This document shows, in pieces, positions 1-12,975 of a stretch of DNA of 63,593 nt (position 1 is its first letter; each line of letters starts with the position of its first letter). The notes below the pieces were generated by a model that was not told where the DNA came from, did not search any database, and saw nothing but the letters and a program-made list of their open reading frames with translations. A program made the translations under genes and the position numbers. This DNA is from Caulobacter sp. (GTDB lineage Bacteria; Pseudomonadota; Alphaproteobacteria; Caulobacterales; Caulobacteraceae), in NCBI GenBank assembly GCA_030683005.1, contig JAUXMY010000013.1, positions 1 to 63,593 of the forward strand. The letters are read 5' to 3'.

Positions 1-3516
<3,516 letters not shown>

Positions 3517-3539
3517 CGCATCAGAGTCGGAGTATCACC

Positions 3540-4991
<1,452 letters not shown>

Positions 4992-4992
4992 A

Positions 4993-5014
4993 GGCGGGGA
5001 GAGTTGGCCTCGCC
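4993..5014. terminator. Hairpin between convergent gltD and persulfide dioxygenase-like gene
   Basis: The 25 bp between the two convergent stop codons is almost entirely one hairpin: GGCGGGG, an 8-base loop, then CCTCGCC, all seven positions paired if one G-U wobble is allowed. There is no clear U tract, so its role as a bidirectional terminator is inferred from position. Confidence 0.4.
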
Positions 5015-5016
5015 CC

Positions 5017-5961
5017 TCACACCGCGTTGAGCGGGATCTTGAGGTAGCGGACGCCGTTGTCCTCCGGCTCGGGTAGGTGGCCGCCGCGCATGTTGACCTG
5101 CACCGAGGGCAGGATCAGGCGCGGCATGTCGAGGGTCCGGTCGCGGGCCTCGCGCAGCGCGACGAAGTCCGTGCGGGTCACGCCGGCGTGGACATGGACG
5201 TTCTCCCGCCGCTGGGCCGCGATCGTCGTTTCCCAGGCGTAGGTCTCCCGGTCGGGCGCCAGGTAGTCGTGGCACAGGAAGACCCGTGTCTCGTCCGGCA
5301 GCGCCAGCAGGCGCTGAATCGAGTCGTAGAGCGTCCCGGCGTCGCCGCCCGGGAAGTCACAACGCGCGGTGCCGTAGTCGGGCATGAACAGGGTGTCGCC
5401 GACGAACACGGCGTCGCCGATCACATGGGCCATGCAGGCAGGGGTGTGGCCGGGGACGTGCAGCGCAATCGCCTCCAGTCCGCCGATCCTGTAGCGCTCG
5501 CCGTCGCCGAACAGATGGTCGAACTGCCGCCCGTCGCGGGCGAAGTCGGCCCCGGCGTTGAACAGTTTGCCGAAGGTGTCCTGCACCTTCACGATCCGCT
5601 CGCCGATCGCGAGGCGCCCGCCCAGCGCTTCCTGCAGCAGCGGAGCGGCGGACAGGTGGTCGGCGTGGGCGTGGGTCTCGATCTGCCAGACCACCTCCAG
5701 CCCCTCGGCCGTGACGTAGTCGATCACCGCCTGGGCCGACCGCTCCGACGTACGGCCAGACGCGGCATCGTAGTCCAGCACGCTGTCGATGATGGCGCAG
5801 GCCTTCGAGCCCGGGTCGCGGACCACATAGCTGACCGTGAAGGTCGCCTCGTCGAAAAAGGCCTTGACCACCGGCCGCCTGGCGGGCGCGTCAAGCGCCT
5901 GGCGGATGATGGTGGTGGCGTCGCGGACAGCCGTGTCCACGGAGGAGATCGGCAGGGACAT
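5017..5961 (-). CDS. Metallo-beta-lactamase-fold persulfide dioxygenase-like protein (Blh/ETHE1 type)
   Basis: Probable sulfur (persulfide) dioxygenase, oxidising glutathione persulfide to sulfite with one non-heme iron. The 314-residue protein has the metallo-beta-lactamase signature THAHADH at residues 96-102 and, further on, [20 protein letters not shown], a string typical of the Blh/ETHE1-like branch. The start was set at 5961 because GGTGAG lies 7 bases upstream; an earlier ATG at 5982 has no ribosome site. It is divergent from a TauE/SafE exporter and near SQR, rhodanese and ArsR genes, matching known BigR-type sulfide detoxification loci. Specificity is inferred; other glyoxalase-II-like hydrolases share the fold. 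Confidence 0.85.
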   Translation of the reverse strand: MSLPISSVDTAVRDATTIIRQALDAPARRPVVKAFFDEATFTVSYVVRDPGSKACAIIDSVLDYDAASGRTSERSAQAVIDYVTAEGLEVVWQIETHAHADHLSAAPLLQEALGGRLAIGERIVKVQDTFGKLFNAGADFARDGRQFDHLFGDGERYRIGGLEAIALHVPGHTPACMAHVIGDAVFVGDTLFMPDYGTARCDFPGGDAGTLYDSIQRLLALPDETRVFLCHDYLAPDRETYAWETTIAAQRRENVHVHAGVTRTDFVALREARDRTLDMPRLILPSVQVNMRGGHLPEPEDNGVRYLKIPLNAV

Positions 5962-5995
5962 ATGAGGGCTCACCAGTTGCATTCGTTGTGGATAA

Positions 5996-6013
5996 CATAT
6001 ATGCGAATATATG
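5996..6013. promoter_or_regulatory. Candidate ArsR/BigR-type operator between divergent genes
   Basis: A perfect dyad, CATATAT-GCGA-ATATATG, lies between the divergent dioxygenase-like and TauE/SafE genes. It sits inside plausible overlapping promoters: leftward TTGTAT, 17 bp, TATGTT; rightward TTGTGG, 18 bp, TATATG. Half-sites CATAT/ATATG recur in front of both ArsR genes in this block. Binding by either regulator is inference. Confidence 0.5.
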
Positions 6014-6043
6014 CAGATACAAGTCCGCAGGGATCAGGATCGC

Positions 6044-6826
6044 ATGACCGACACCATGATCATCACCGCCATCGCCAGCGGGGCCCTCGTCGGCGCGCTG
6101 CTCGGCCTGTTCGGCGGCGGCGGCTCGGTGCTGGCCACGCCCCTGCTGCTCTATGTCGTTGGCATTGACGACCCGCACGTCGCGATCGGCACCTCGGCGG
6201 CGGCGGTCGCGGTCAATGCCCTGATCAATCTGATCGGTCACGGCCGCGGCGGGCGGGTCAAATGGCCCTGCGCCACCGTGTTCGCGGTCGCGGGACTCGC
6301 CGGCTCCTTCCTGGGCTCCAGCCTGGCCAAGCAGGTCGATGGCCAGCAGCTGCTGCTGTTCTTCGCCGTGGCCATGGCCGCCATCGCGCTATCCATGCTG
6401 CGCCGGCCAAAGGCGGAGGGCGATCCCCAGGTCCACATCACCGGGCGCCTGATGCTCAAGCTGGCGCCGCTGGGCCTGCTCACCGGCATCGCCGCCGGGT
6501 TCTTCGGCATCGGCGGCGGGTTCCTGATCGTGCCGGGCCTGATGGCGGCGACCGGGATGACCCTGGCCAACGCCGCCGCCTCGTCGCTGCTGTCGGTGGC
6601 GCTCTTCGGCGCGGCGACTTCGGCCAACTACGCCGTTTCCGGGTTGGTGAACTGGCCCATCGCCGGCCTGTTCATTCTGGGCGGCCTGGCCGGCGGCTGG
6701 GTCGGGCTGCGCGGCGCGGGCCTGCTGGCCGCCCGGGCCATGCTGGCCCGGCGCCTGTTCGCCGCGATGGTGCTGGTCGTCGCGGCCTATGTCGCCTGGC
6801 AGGCCATCGGCGCCTGGACCGCCTAG
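6044..6826 (+). CDS. TauE/SafE family sulfite exporter-like membrane protein
   Basis: Inner-membrane transporter of the TauE/SafE (DUF81) family; members export sulfite, sulfoacetate or related anions. The 260-residue protein shows the internal duplication of the family, each half with a glycine-rich turn (GLFGGGGSVLATPLLLY near the N-terminus, GFFGIGGGFLIVPGL in the middle) and about eight hydrophobic segments. The start ATG at 6044 has AGGAT 5 bases upstream; an in-frame ATG at 6011 lies inside the operator. Divergent from a persulfide dioxygenase-like gene, so export of the sulfite that enzyme makes is the likely job. Confidence 0.85.
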   Translation: MTDTMIITAIASGALVGALLGLFGGGGSVLATPLLLYVVGIDDPHVAIGTSAAAVAVNALINLIGHGRGGRVKWPCATVFAVAGLAGSFLGSSLAKQVDGQQLLLFFAVAMAAIALSMLRRPKAEGDPQVHITGRLMLKLAPLGLLTGIAAGFFGIGGGFLIVPGLMAATGMTLANAAASSLLSVALFGAATSANYAVSGLVNWPIAGLFILGGLAGGWVGLRGAGLLAARAMLARRLFAAMVLVVAAYVAWQAIGAWTA

Positions 6827-6874
6827 AGCCTGATGGGTTCAGATGGAATCATCTGAACCCTGAATCAGGCTCTA
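6824..6874. terminator. Hairpin 1 overlapping the TauE/SafE stop codon
   Basis: Long inverted repeat: TAGAGCCTGAT and GGGTTCAGATG, a GAAT loop, then CATCTGAACCC, a 3-base bulge and ATCAGGCTCTA. Its first three bases are the TAG stop of the TauE/SafE gene. It lies between convergent genes and probably ends transcription in both directions. Confidence 0.6.
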
Positions 6875-6887
6875 AACTTTTGATTCC

Positions 6888-6936
6888 AGAGCACGATTCA
6901 ACGGTCGGACGGTTCCGTCTGACCGCATCGTGCTCT
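6888..6936. terminator. Hairpin 2 overlapping the DoxX stop codon
   Basis: Second, unrelated inverted repeat: AGAGCACGAT and CGGTCGGACGG, a TT loop, CCGTCTGACCG and ATCGTGCTCT, with one G-U pair. Its right end runs into the TAG stop of the minus-strand DoxX gene, so each of the two convergent genes has its own stop-coupled hairpin. Confidence 0.55.
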
Positions 6937-7417
6937 AGCCGCCGCGCCCGCAGGCCGATGTCGATGACTGGCGCCGGGCGGCGGCGCGATCCAGCGACAG
7001 TTGGCCGGCGCCGCGCACATAGGTGAAGTAGAGGGCGCCTAGGATCGCCAGGTTCTTGAACAGCGGTCCGAGCTGGTCCGGCGCCAGATGGAGGGCGAGG
7101 GTGATCGGAACCAGGGTTACGGCCAGCAGCAGGGCTGACAGCCTTGCCCACAGCCCGAGGGCGAGGCTGACGCCGAACACGACGAAGACAGCGCCCGACA
7201 GCCAGAGCAGCGGTGATGGATCACCCAGTCGGCCGATCAGCTCGCTCCAGGGCGAGTCCGCGATACGATCCAGCATCGCGTCGTGCCGCGCGAAGTGGCC
7301 CAGACCGCCGACGATGAAGATCAGGCTGGTCAGGACCCGAAACACCGGGTCGGCGGACAGGGCGAGCCAGCGGGGCCTGGGAAGGGCGTCGTTCAGGCGT
7401 CTCAGCATGACCTGCAT
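6935..7417 (-). CDS. DoxX family membrane protein
   Basis: Small integral membrane protein of the DoxX family (160 residues) with four hydrophobic segments, for example VLTSLIFIVGGLGHF near residue 30 and LSGAVFVVFGVSLALGL near residue 75. DoxX relatives are linked to thiosulfate:quinone oxidoreductase and to thiol or redox stress complexes. It lies 44 bp downstream of an ArsR regulator on the same strand, probably in one transcript and part of the sulfide/persulfide block. The start is uncertain: GTG/ATG choices at 7417 and 7408 are both possible and neither has a strong ribosome site. Confidence 0.75.
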   Translation of the reverse strand: MQVMLRRLNDALPRPRWLALSADPVFRVLTSLIFIVGGLGHFARHDAMLDRIADSPWSELIGRLGDPSPLLWLSGAVFVVFGVSLALGLWARLSALLLAVTLVPITLALHLAPDQLGPLFKNLAILGALYFTYVRGAGQLSLDRAAARRQSSTSACGRGG

Positions 7418-7461
7418 GTCCGTAGGGTGAGCCCCGACCGACGGCCGGCGCAGGGCGGCGG

Positions 7462-7791
7462 CTACCGGCCGCGATAGATCTCGCTCAACGCCGCCAGGAT
7501 TCGGGCGGCGTTGGGGTCGGCGAGCCGGTAGTAGATGGTCTGGCCCTCCCGCCGGGTGGCGACCAGACCCTCGGCGCGCATCTTCGCAAGATGCTGCGAC
7601 GTCGCCGACTGGGCCAGCGCCGCGTGTTCGGCCAGGGCGCTGACAGAGGCCTCCCCGTCCATCAGCCGACAGAGCAGCAGAAGCCGCTGTTCGCTCGCCA
7701 GCAGCTTCAGTAGCCGGGCGGCGGGCTGCACGCAGTCCTCAAACCCGGCGAGGCTGTGCGTTTCGGTGTCGTCGATCAGGAAGTCTATCAT
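7462..7791 (-). CDS. ArsR family winged-helix regulator (first of two)
   Basis: DNA-binding repressor of the ArsR/SmtB family, 109 residues from the chosen start. The winged helix-turn-helix is clear (LAEHAALAQSATSQHLAKM, then REGQTIYYRL). It has cysteines at 20 and 41; C41 lies in LLLLCRLMDGE at the place of the sensing cysteine of BigR/SqrR, but the partner near the C-terminus is replaced by Arg in LSEIYRGR. The start at 7791 rather than 7800 was chosen because a good promoter (TTGCAC, 16 bp, TAATAT) puts the transcript start on this ATG, giving a leaderless mRNA; the 7800 ATG lies inside the -10 box. DoxX follows in the same direction. Confidence 0.85.
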   Translation of the reverse strand: MIDFLIDDTETHSLAGFEDCVQPAARLLKLLASEQRLLLLCRLMDGEASVSALAEHAALAQSATSQHLAKMRAEGLVATRREGQTIYYRLADPNAARILAALSEIYRGR

Positions 7792-7796
7792 GTGCA

Positions 7797-7826
7797 GCAT
7801 ATTAGAATATGCGCATTAGAGTGCAA
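7797..7826 (-). promoter_or_regulatory. Promoter and operator of the first ArsR gene
   Basis: Minus-strand promoter: -35 TTGCAC (7821-7826), 16 bp, -10 TAATAT (7799-7804), then 7 bases to the ATG at 7791. A perfect dyad GCATATT-AG-AATATGC (7797-7812, read on the plus strand) covers the -10, as expected for an autorepressor site. Confidence 0.55.
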
Positions 7827-7846
7827 TCCGCCCGCGATACTCCCGG

Positions 7847-10800
7847 TCACGTCTTCGCCTCGACTGGCCCGGCCGGGCGGTCGTCGTCGCGCAGCACGAT
7901 GTAGATGGCCGGGATCACCAGTACGGTCAGGATGGTCGAGGACGCCAGGCCGAACAGCAGCGAGATGGCCAGACCCTGGAAGATCGGGTCGAACAGGATC
8001 ACCGCCGCCCCGATCATCGCCGCCAGCGCGGTCAGCACGATCGGCTTGAAGCGGATCGCGCCCGCCTCAAGCAGGACCTCGCGCAGCGCCCGACCGTCGC
8101 CCTGGCTGTGGCGAATGAAATCGACCAGCAGGATCGAGTTTCGGACAATGATCCCCGCAAGGGCGATAAAGCCGATCATCGAGGTGGCGGTGAACGGCGC
8201 CTGGAACAGGATGTGGCCGATGACGATGCCGACCAGCGTCAGGGGGATCGGCGTCAGAATGACCAGCGGCAGCCGGAAGCTTTTGAACTGGGCGACCACC
8301 AGCACATAGATGCCCAGGATCGCCACGCCGAAGGCCGCGCCCATGTCCCGGAAGGTGACCCAGGTGATCTCCCACTCGCCATCCCACAGGATGGTCGGGC
8401 GGCTCTCGTCGGTCGGCTGACCGTTGAGCCGGATCTCCGGCCTGGGCGTGTCCTTCCACTCGGCCGCCTCGACGGCCTTGTTGACCGCCAGCATGCCGTA
8501 GATCGGGGCCTCATAGGCGCCGGCCAGCTCGGCGAGGACCATGTCGACGTCCCGGCCGTCGCGGCGGAAGATATGGGTCGAGCCGGCTTCCTGGCTGGCG
8601 GTGACGACCTCGCCCAGCGCGACCAGGCGCCCGTCGCGCGACTGGGCGACCGGCAGGGCGGCCAGGCCTTCGCCCCAGGTCCGGGCCGACTGCGGCAGGC
8701 GGACCGAGATTTCCAGCGGGTCGCGGCTCTCGCCGCGGTGGGCGTAGCCGACCACCTGTCCGCCCAGCGCCGCTGCGATGGAGTCATAGACCTCCCGGTC
8801 GCTGACCTTCAGGGACTCCAGGCGAGCGCGGTCGGGCACGAGGCGCAGGCCCGGGCGCGGCACGCCATAGCTGTCGTCGATATCGACGATGTAGGGCACC
8901 GACCGGAAGATGGTCTTGAGCTGCTCGGCCACCGCGCGGCGTGAGGCGGCGTCGGGTCCGTAAACCTCGGCCAGCAGGGTCGCCATGACCGGCGGTCCCG
9001 GCGGGGCCTCGACGACCTTGATGGAGGCGCCTTGCGGCAGGGCCAGTTTGGCCAGCCGCTCGCGCAGATCCAGGGCCACGGCGTGGCTGGACCGGTCGCG
9101 GTCGGCCTTCGGCGCCAGGGTCACGGACAGATCGCCCATCTCCGGCCGGTTGCGCTGGTAGTAGTGCCGCACCAGGCCGTTGAAGTTGAAGGGCGCGGAG
9201 GTGCCGGCGAAGGCGTCGATGGCGGTCACTTCCGGCACGGTTCGGGTGATCGCCGCCAGGTCGTTCAGGGCCCGCTGCGTGGCCTCCAGCGACGTGCCTT
9301 CCGGAAGGTCGGCGATGACCTGCAGCTCGGACTTGTTGTCGAACGGCAGCAGCTTCACCGTCACTGTCTTGGTGGCGAACATCGCGCCTGCCAGCAGGGT
9401 GGCGATGCCCACGGCGATCAGGAAGGTCCAGGCGCTGCGGCGGCTGGCGATGACGCTGCCCGCGACCTTCCGGTAGACGGCGCCCAGGCGGCCCTCGCCG
9501 TGCTCGGCATGCCCGCTGTGACCCTCGGCCACCGCCTTGCGTGCGAACCGCACCATCAGCCAGGGCGCGATGACCACGGCCACGAAGAACGAGAAGACCA
9601 TCGCCGCCGAGGCGTTGACCGGGATCGGGGCCATGTAGGGACCCATCAGCCCCGAGACGAACAGCATGGGCAGCAGGGCCGCGACCACGGTCAGGGTGGC
9701 CACCACGGTGGGGTTGCCGACCTCGGCGACGGCCTCGACGGCCGCGTCCAGCCGGCTACGGTCGTCCTTCATCGCCCAGTGCCGGGCGATGTTCTCGATC
9801 ATGACGATGGCGTCGTCGACGAGGATGCCGATCGAGAAGATCAGCGCGAACAGGCTGACCCGGTTGATGGTGTAGCCCATCAGGTTGGAGGCGAAGAGCG
9901 TCAGCAGGATGGTGGTGGGGATGACCACGGCGGTGACCGCCGCCTCGCGCCAGCCGATGGCAAAGCCGATCAGCACGACGATGGAGACGGTCGCCAGCGC
10001 CAGGTGGAACAGCAGCTCGTTAGCCTTCTCGTTGGCGGTTTCGCCATAGTCGCGGGTGATGTCGACGCTCAGGCTTTCGGGCAGCAGCGAGCCCTTCAGC
10101 GCCTCGACCCGTTCGAGGACGGCGTGCGAGACGACCACGGCGTTGGCGCCCTTGCGCTTGGCGATGGCCAGGCTGACGGCCGGAGCTTCCGACCAGGCGT
10201 CGCCCTGCCGGGCGAAGCGCCAGGACCTGGCCTGGTCCTCGCGGGGGCCCTCGACCACGTCGGCGACGTCGCGAACGTACAGGGTCTGGCCGCCGGCGGA
10301 GGGCAGGGCGAGCATTCCGATCTGGCCGGCGTCGGTGAAGGTCTTGCCGGCGGTGACCTGCACGGCCTCGCCGCCGTTGCGCAGCTGTCCGGCCGGGAAG
10401 GCGCGATTGGCCTGGCGCACCGTGTCCATGAGCGCGGCCAGCGAGACGCCGTGGCGGGCCATGCGGGCCGCATCGGGCTCGATGCGGATCTCGCGCGGCC
10501 GGCCGCCGACGATGAAGGTCAGGCCGACGTTCTCGACCTTGGCCACCTCGGTGCGCAGCTTGCCGGCCAGCTCGTAGAGCGCCTGGTCAGTCCATTGTCC
10601 CGCGGCGCCCGGCTTGGGCGACAGGGTCAGGACGAGGCTGGGCACATCATTGATGCCGCGGGTCTGGATCAGCGGCTCGGCGATGCCAGTCGGGATGCGG
10701 TCCAGGTTTCCCCGGATACGTTCGTGGATGCGAACGGCGGCGGCGTCGGGATCGACGCCGACCTTGAACCGGGCGGTGACCATGACCTGGTCGTCGTCGG

Positions 10801-11065
10801 CGAAGGTGTAGACGTGCTCGACCTCGTCGACGCTCTTGACGATGGCCTCAAGCGGCTTGCCGACCAGTTCGACGGCGTCGGCGGCCCGCAGGCCGGGCGC
10901 CGACACCATGATGTCGACCATCGGCACGCTGATCTGCGGCTCTTCCTCGCGCGGAATGCTCATCAGCGCGAGGAAGCCCACCGCGATGGCGGCAAGCAGG
11001 AACAAGGGGGTCAGGGGCGAGCGGATGGTCGCCCGGGTCAGTCGTCCGGACAGGCCCAGGTTCAT
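7847..11065 (-). CDS. RND family efflux pump, inner-membrane subunit (AcrB/HAE1 type)
   Basis: Proton-driven RND pump of 1,072 residues, the usual length. It starts MNLGLSGRLTRATIRSPL, with the first membrane helix right after, two large periplasmic loops, and the paired acids of the central helix in GILVDDAIVMIEN. The start ATG overlaps the stop of the membrane fusion protein gene (ATGA), so the two are translationally coupled. No outer-membrane TolC-like gene is adjacent, so a shared one must be recruited. Placement behind ArsR and rhodanese genes suggests induction by sulfide or persulfide stress; the transported substrate cannot be read from sequence. The PREEEPQISVP string is typical of this subgroup. 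Confidence 0.93.
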   Translation of the reverse strand: MNLGLSGRLTRATIRSPLTPLFLLAAIAVGFLALMSIPREEEPQISVPMVDIMVSAPGLRAADAVELVGKPLEAIVKSVDEVEHVYTFADDDQVMVTARFKVGVDPDAAAVRIHERIRGNLDRIPTGIAEPLIQTRGINDVPSLVLTLSPKPGAAGQWTDQALYELAGKLRTEVAKVENVGLTFIVGGRPREIRIEPDAARMARHGVSLAALMDTVRQANRAFPAGQLRNGGEAVQVTAGKTFTDAGQIGMLALPSAGGQTLYVRDVADVVEGPREDQARSWRFARQGDAWSEAPAVSLAIAKRKGANAVVVSHAVLERVEALKGSLLPESLSVDITRDYGETANEKANELLFHLALATVSIVVLIGFAIGWREAAVTAVVIPTTILLTLFASNLMGYTINRVSLFALIFSIGILVDDAIVMIENIARHWAMKDDRSRLDAAVEAVAEVGNPTVVATLTVVAALLPMLFVSGLMGPYMAPIPVNASAAMVFSFFVAVVIAPWLMVRFARKAVAEGHSGHAEHGEGRLGAVYRKVAGSVIASRRSAWTFLIAVGIATLLAGAMFATKTVTVKLLPFDNKSELQVIADLPEGTSLEATQRALNDLAAITRTVPEVTAIDAFAGTSAPFNFNGLVRHYYQRNRPEMGDLSVTLAPKADRDRSSHAVALDLRERLAKLALPQGASIKVVEAPPGPPVMATLLAEVYGPDAASRRAVAEQLKTIFRSVPYIVDIDDSYGVPRPGLRLVPDRARLESLKVSDREVYDSIAAALGGQVVGYAHRGESRDPLEISVRLPQSARTWGEGLAALPVAQSRDGRLVALGEVVTASQEAGSTHIFRRDGRDVDMVLAELAGAYEAPIYGMLAVNKAVEAAEWKDTPRPEIRLNGQPTDESRPTILWDGEWEITWVTFRDMGAAFGVAILGIYVLVVAQFKSFRLPLVILTPIPLTLVGIVIGHILFQAPFTATSMIGFIALAGIIVRNSILLVDFIRHSQGDGRALREVLLEAGAIRFKPIVLTALAAMIGAAVILFDPIFQGLAISLLFGLASSTILTVLVIPAIYIVLRDDDRPAGPVEAKT

Positions 11066-12090
11066 CGGACGGTCTCCGGCAGGGAGAGGATGTCGCCGGC
11101 TTTCAGGCCGGAGAGGATCTCGAGTTCGTCGCCGGTCGGTCCGGCCCGGGTCTGGACCGGGGTGTCCGAGGCGGCGCCGTCGGTGCGGATGAGGCGCACA
11201 TAGTCGACGCCGTAGCGGGTTGAGACGTAGCGGCGCGGAATCACCAGGGCCTGGCGCTCGCCGACCCGCACCATCACCGTGGCCCGCTGGCCGACCAGGT
11301 CCTGGGGCAGGCCCTCCGCGGTCACGTCGGCCACGACCTGCCCGGCGACGACCGAGGGGTAGATCTGACTGATCACGCCGGTCGTCCACGCCGTCCTGCC
11401 GTCGATCGACACCTGGACCGTGTCGCCCAGGCGAAGCGTTCGGGCCTGACCCTCGGGCAGTTCCAGACGAACAACGGCGGGTCCGGCGGTGATGCGGGCG
11501 ACAGACTGGCCCGCCGTCACCACCGAGCCGGGCGGGACATCGGCGACGAGCACCCGGCCGCTGGCCGGCGCCAGGATCGCGCCTTGCGCGCCCAGCTCGG
11601 CGCTGGCCGAGCGTTGCGCCCGGGCCGCCGCGAGCGAGGCGCTGGAGGCCTTGGCGATGGCCTCGACCTGGTCGAGACGGGCCTGGGCGTAGATGCCCTG
11701 GGCGAACAGGGTCCGCGTCCGGGTCAGGTCGGCCTGGGCGCGGGCGGCGTCGGCGGCGGCGGCGGCGACCTGGGCGTCATAGGCGGCGGTCAGCAGGGCG
11801 AGGCGGTCGTCCTTGACCGTGGCGATTAGCTGGCCCTTGCGAACCACATCGCCCTCCTTGACCAGCAGCGTGACCAGCACGCCGCTGATCCGCGCCCGGG
11901 CCTCGCCCATGTCCCGCGTGGTCAGGGTGGCCGGAACCGGCTTGAGGTCGGCGATGGACCGTTCAACGACCGGCAGTCGTCCGGCCGCCGGGGCGACCCG
12001 GGCGACAGGCTTGTCCGGCGCGGACTCGCCGCATCCGGCGAGCAGAAAGACCGCGGCCAGTGGGACGATCAGGAGTGTTTTCATGGACAT
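11062..12090 (-). CDS. RND efflux membrane fusion protein (HlyD/AcrA type lipoprotein)
   Basis: Periplasmic adaptor of the RND pump encoded next to it, 342 residues. The N-terminus is a lipoprotein signal with lipobox LAGC (Cys20), so it should be anchored in the inner membrane. The body shows the split lipoyl/barrel-sandwich halves (GVLVTLLVKEGDVVRKGQ and ILAPASGRVLVADVPPGS), an alanine-rich coiled-coil hairpin between them and a C-terminal beta-barrel. Coupled by a 4-base overlap to the pump gene. A second Met two codons in is an equally possible start. Confidence 0.9.
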   Translation of the reverse strand: MSMKTLLIVPLAAVFLLAGCGESAPDKPVARVAPAAGRLPVVERSIADLKPVPATLTTRDMGEARARISGVLVTLLVKEGDVVRKGQLIATVKDDRLALLTAAYDAQVAAAAADAARAQADLTRTRTLFAQGIYAQARLDQVEAIAKASSASLAAARAQRSASAELGAQGAILAPASGRVLVADVPPGSVVTAGQSVARITAGPAVVRLELPEGQARTLRLGDTVQVSIDGRTAWTTGVISQIYPSVVAGQVVADVTAEGLPQDLVGQRATVMVRVGERQALVIPRRYVSTRYGVDYVRLIRTDGAASDTPVQTRAGPTGDELEILSGLKAGDILSLPETVR

Positions 12091-12133
12091 GGCGCGTCGC
12101 CTGGACTTGCGGACAGAGGAATATTCTTGAGGG

Positions 12134-12496
12134 TCAGCCGGGATCCCGGACCGAGCCGGTGGCGCTGTCGATGGTCACGGTGGGCAGGCCGGCGGCCTTC
12201 CAGGCCATGATGCCGCCCGCAAGGTGACTGTCGATCGCGTGACGGGCCTTGCGGCACTGCTCGACCGCCATTGCCGACCGCTTGCCCGATCCGCACTGGA
12301 GGACCATCAACCGGTCGCCGGCCTGCGGCAGGGCGTCGGGATCGAAGGTCGAGAGCGGGAAGTTCAGGGCGCCGTGAATGCGTTCGGCGGCGAACTCGGC
12401 CGGCTCACGGACATCGATGAGCAGGATTTCGTGGGCGTCGAGCAGGGCTCGCACCTGCTGAGGGGTCAGGTCCTTGGTCTTGGGGGCGCCGAACAT
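12134..12496 (-). CDS. Rhodanese-like domain protein
   Basis: Single-domain rhodanese of 120 residues, a sulfurtransferase that carries sulfane sulfur on an active-site cysteine. The catalytic loop is LQCGSGKRS with Cys68; the CH2A-type entry LLIDVREPAEF and the final GGIMAWKAAGLP are also family marks. It is the second gene of the ArsR-rhodanese-adaptor-pump operon and probably moves persulfide sulfur made by the divergently encoded SQR. Between it and the next gene is an 8-bp palindrome GAATATTC (12119-12126) of unknown role. Confidence 0.88.
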   Translation of the reverse strand: MFGAPKTKDLTPQQVRALLDAHEILLIDVREPAEFAAERIHGALNFPLSTFDPDALPQAGDRLMVLQCGSGKRSAMAVEQCRKARHAIDSHLAGGIMAWKAAGLPTVTIDSATGSVRDPG

Positions 12497-12523
12497 GCTG
12501 TGCTCCTCTTGTGGCTCACCCGG

Positions 12524-12829
12524 TCAGTCGACCGAGCAGAAGTGATCCGAAAGCGCTTCGACCACGGCCCGGGCGGCCTGGCTTTGAAGGCCGTAGTAGA
12601 CCGTCTGGCCGTCCCGGCGCGCCGTCACGACGCCGTCGCGGCGAAGGAGGCCCAGATGCTGTGAGGCAAGGGTCTCCCGCACGCCCAGCGTCTGCGCGAG
12701 CGCCCCCACCGACTGTTCACGCTCGAGGAGCGAACAGACGATCATCAGCCGGTGCGGATTGCCGAGCGCCTTGAGGAGGTCGCAGGCCTGATCCGCCGAA
12801 GCCTTCAGGGCGTGGTCCTGTGAATTCAT
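12524..12829 (-). CDS. ArsR family regulator, BigR/SqrR-like persulfide sensor (second of two)
   Basis: Winged-helix repressor of 101 residues. It has cysteines at 16, 32 and 98; C32 (RLMIVCSLLE) and C98 (LSDHFCSVD) sit where BigR and SqrR carry the two cysteines that form a tetrasulfide bridge when persulfides appear. The DNA-recognition region is TLGVRETLASQHLGLL. The start at 12829 follows a leaderless promoter (TTGACT, 17 bp, CATATA, 7 bases, ATG); an upstream in-frame ATG at 12883 would lie before the promoter. It heads the rhodanese-adaptor-pump operon and is divergent from SQR, so it is the best candidate for the local regulator. Confidence 0.88.
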   Translation of the reverse strand: MNSQDHALKASADQACDLLKALGNPHRLMIVCSLLEREQSVGALAQTLGVRETLASQHLGLLRRDGVVTARRDGQTVYYGLQSQAARAVVEALSDHFCSVD

Positions 12830-12835
12830 AGTTGC

Positions 12836-12865
12836 GTATATGCGGTAATATGAATATGAAGTCAA
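12836..12865 (-). promoter_or_regulatory. Promoter and candidate operator of the second ArsR operon
   Basis: Minus-strand -35 TTGACT (12860-12865), 17 bp, -10 CATATA (12837-12842), then 7 bases to the ATG at 12829. The region holds repeated CATAT/ATATG half-sites (imperfect dyad on the minus strand CATAT-N6-ATATAC plus another CATATT), like those before the other ArsR gene and at 5996-6013. Confidence 0.5.
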
Positions 12866-12909
12866 GTCACCAGCGTGGATCACCCTAGGGCCGGCGGCGC
12901 CGGCCCGTT

Positions 12910-12923
12910 GTGATCCATATCAA
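12910..12923. promoter_or_regulatory. FNR/FixK-type box in the SQR leader
   Basis: GTGAT-CCAT-ATCAA matches the FNR/FixK consensus TTGAT-N4-ATCAA at nine of ten positions. It lies 53 bases before the sqr start, just after a GC-rich hairpin GGGCCGGC-GGC-GCCGGCCC (about 12889-12907). Oxygen or redox control of sqr is inference. Confidence 0.4.
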
Positions 12924-12975
12924 GGCGCGCCCCCCGAAACAGGCCGCCAATCACAGGGTGTGGAGGAACTTGACC

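Noticed and set aside
9032..11203. 723-codon frame antisense to the RND pump
   Set aside because: Repetitive low-complexity protein opposite a clear RND gene; a shadow.
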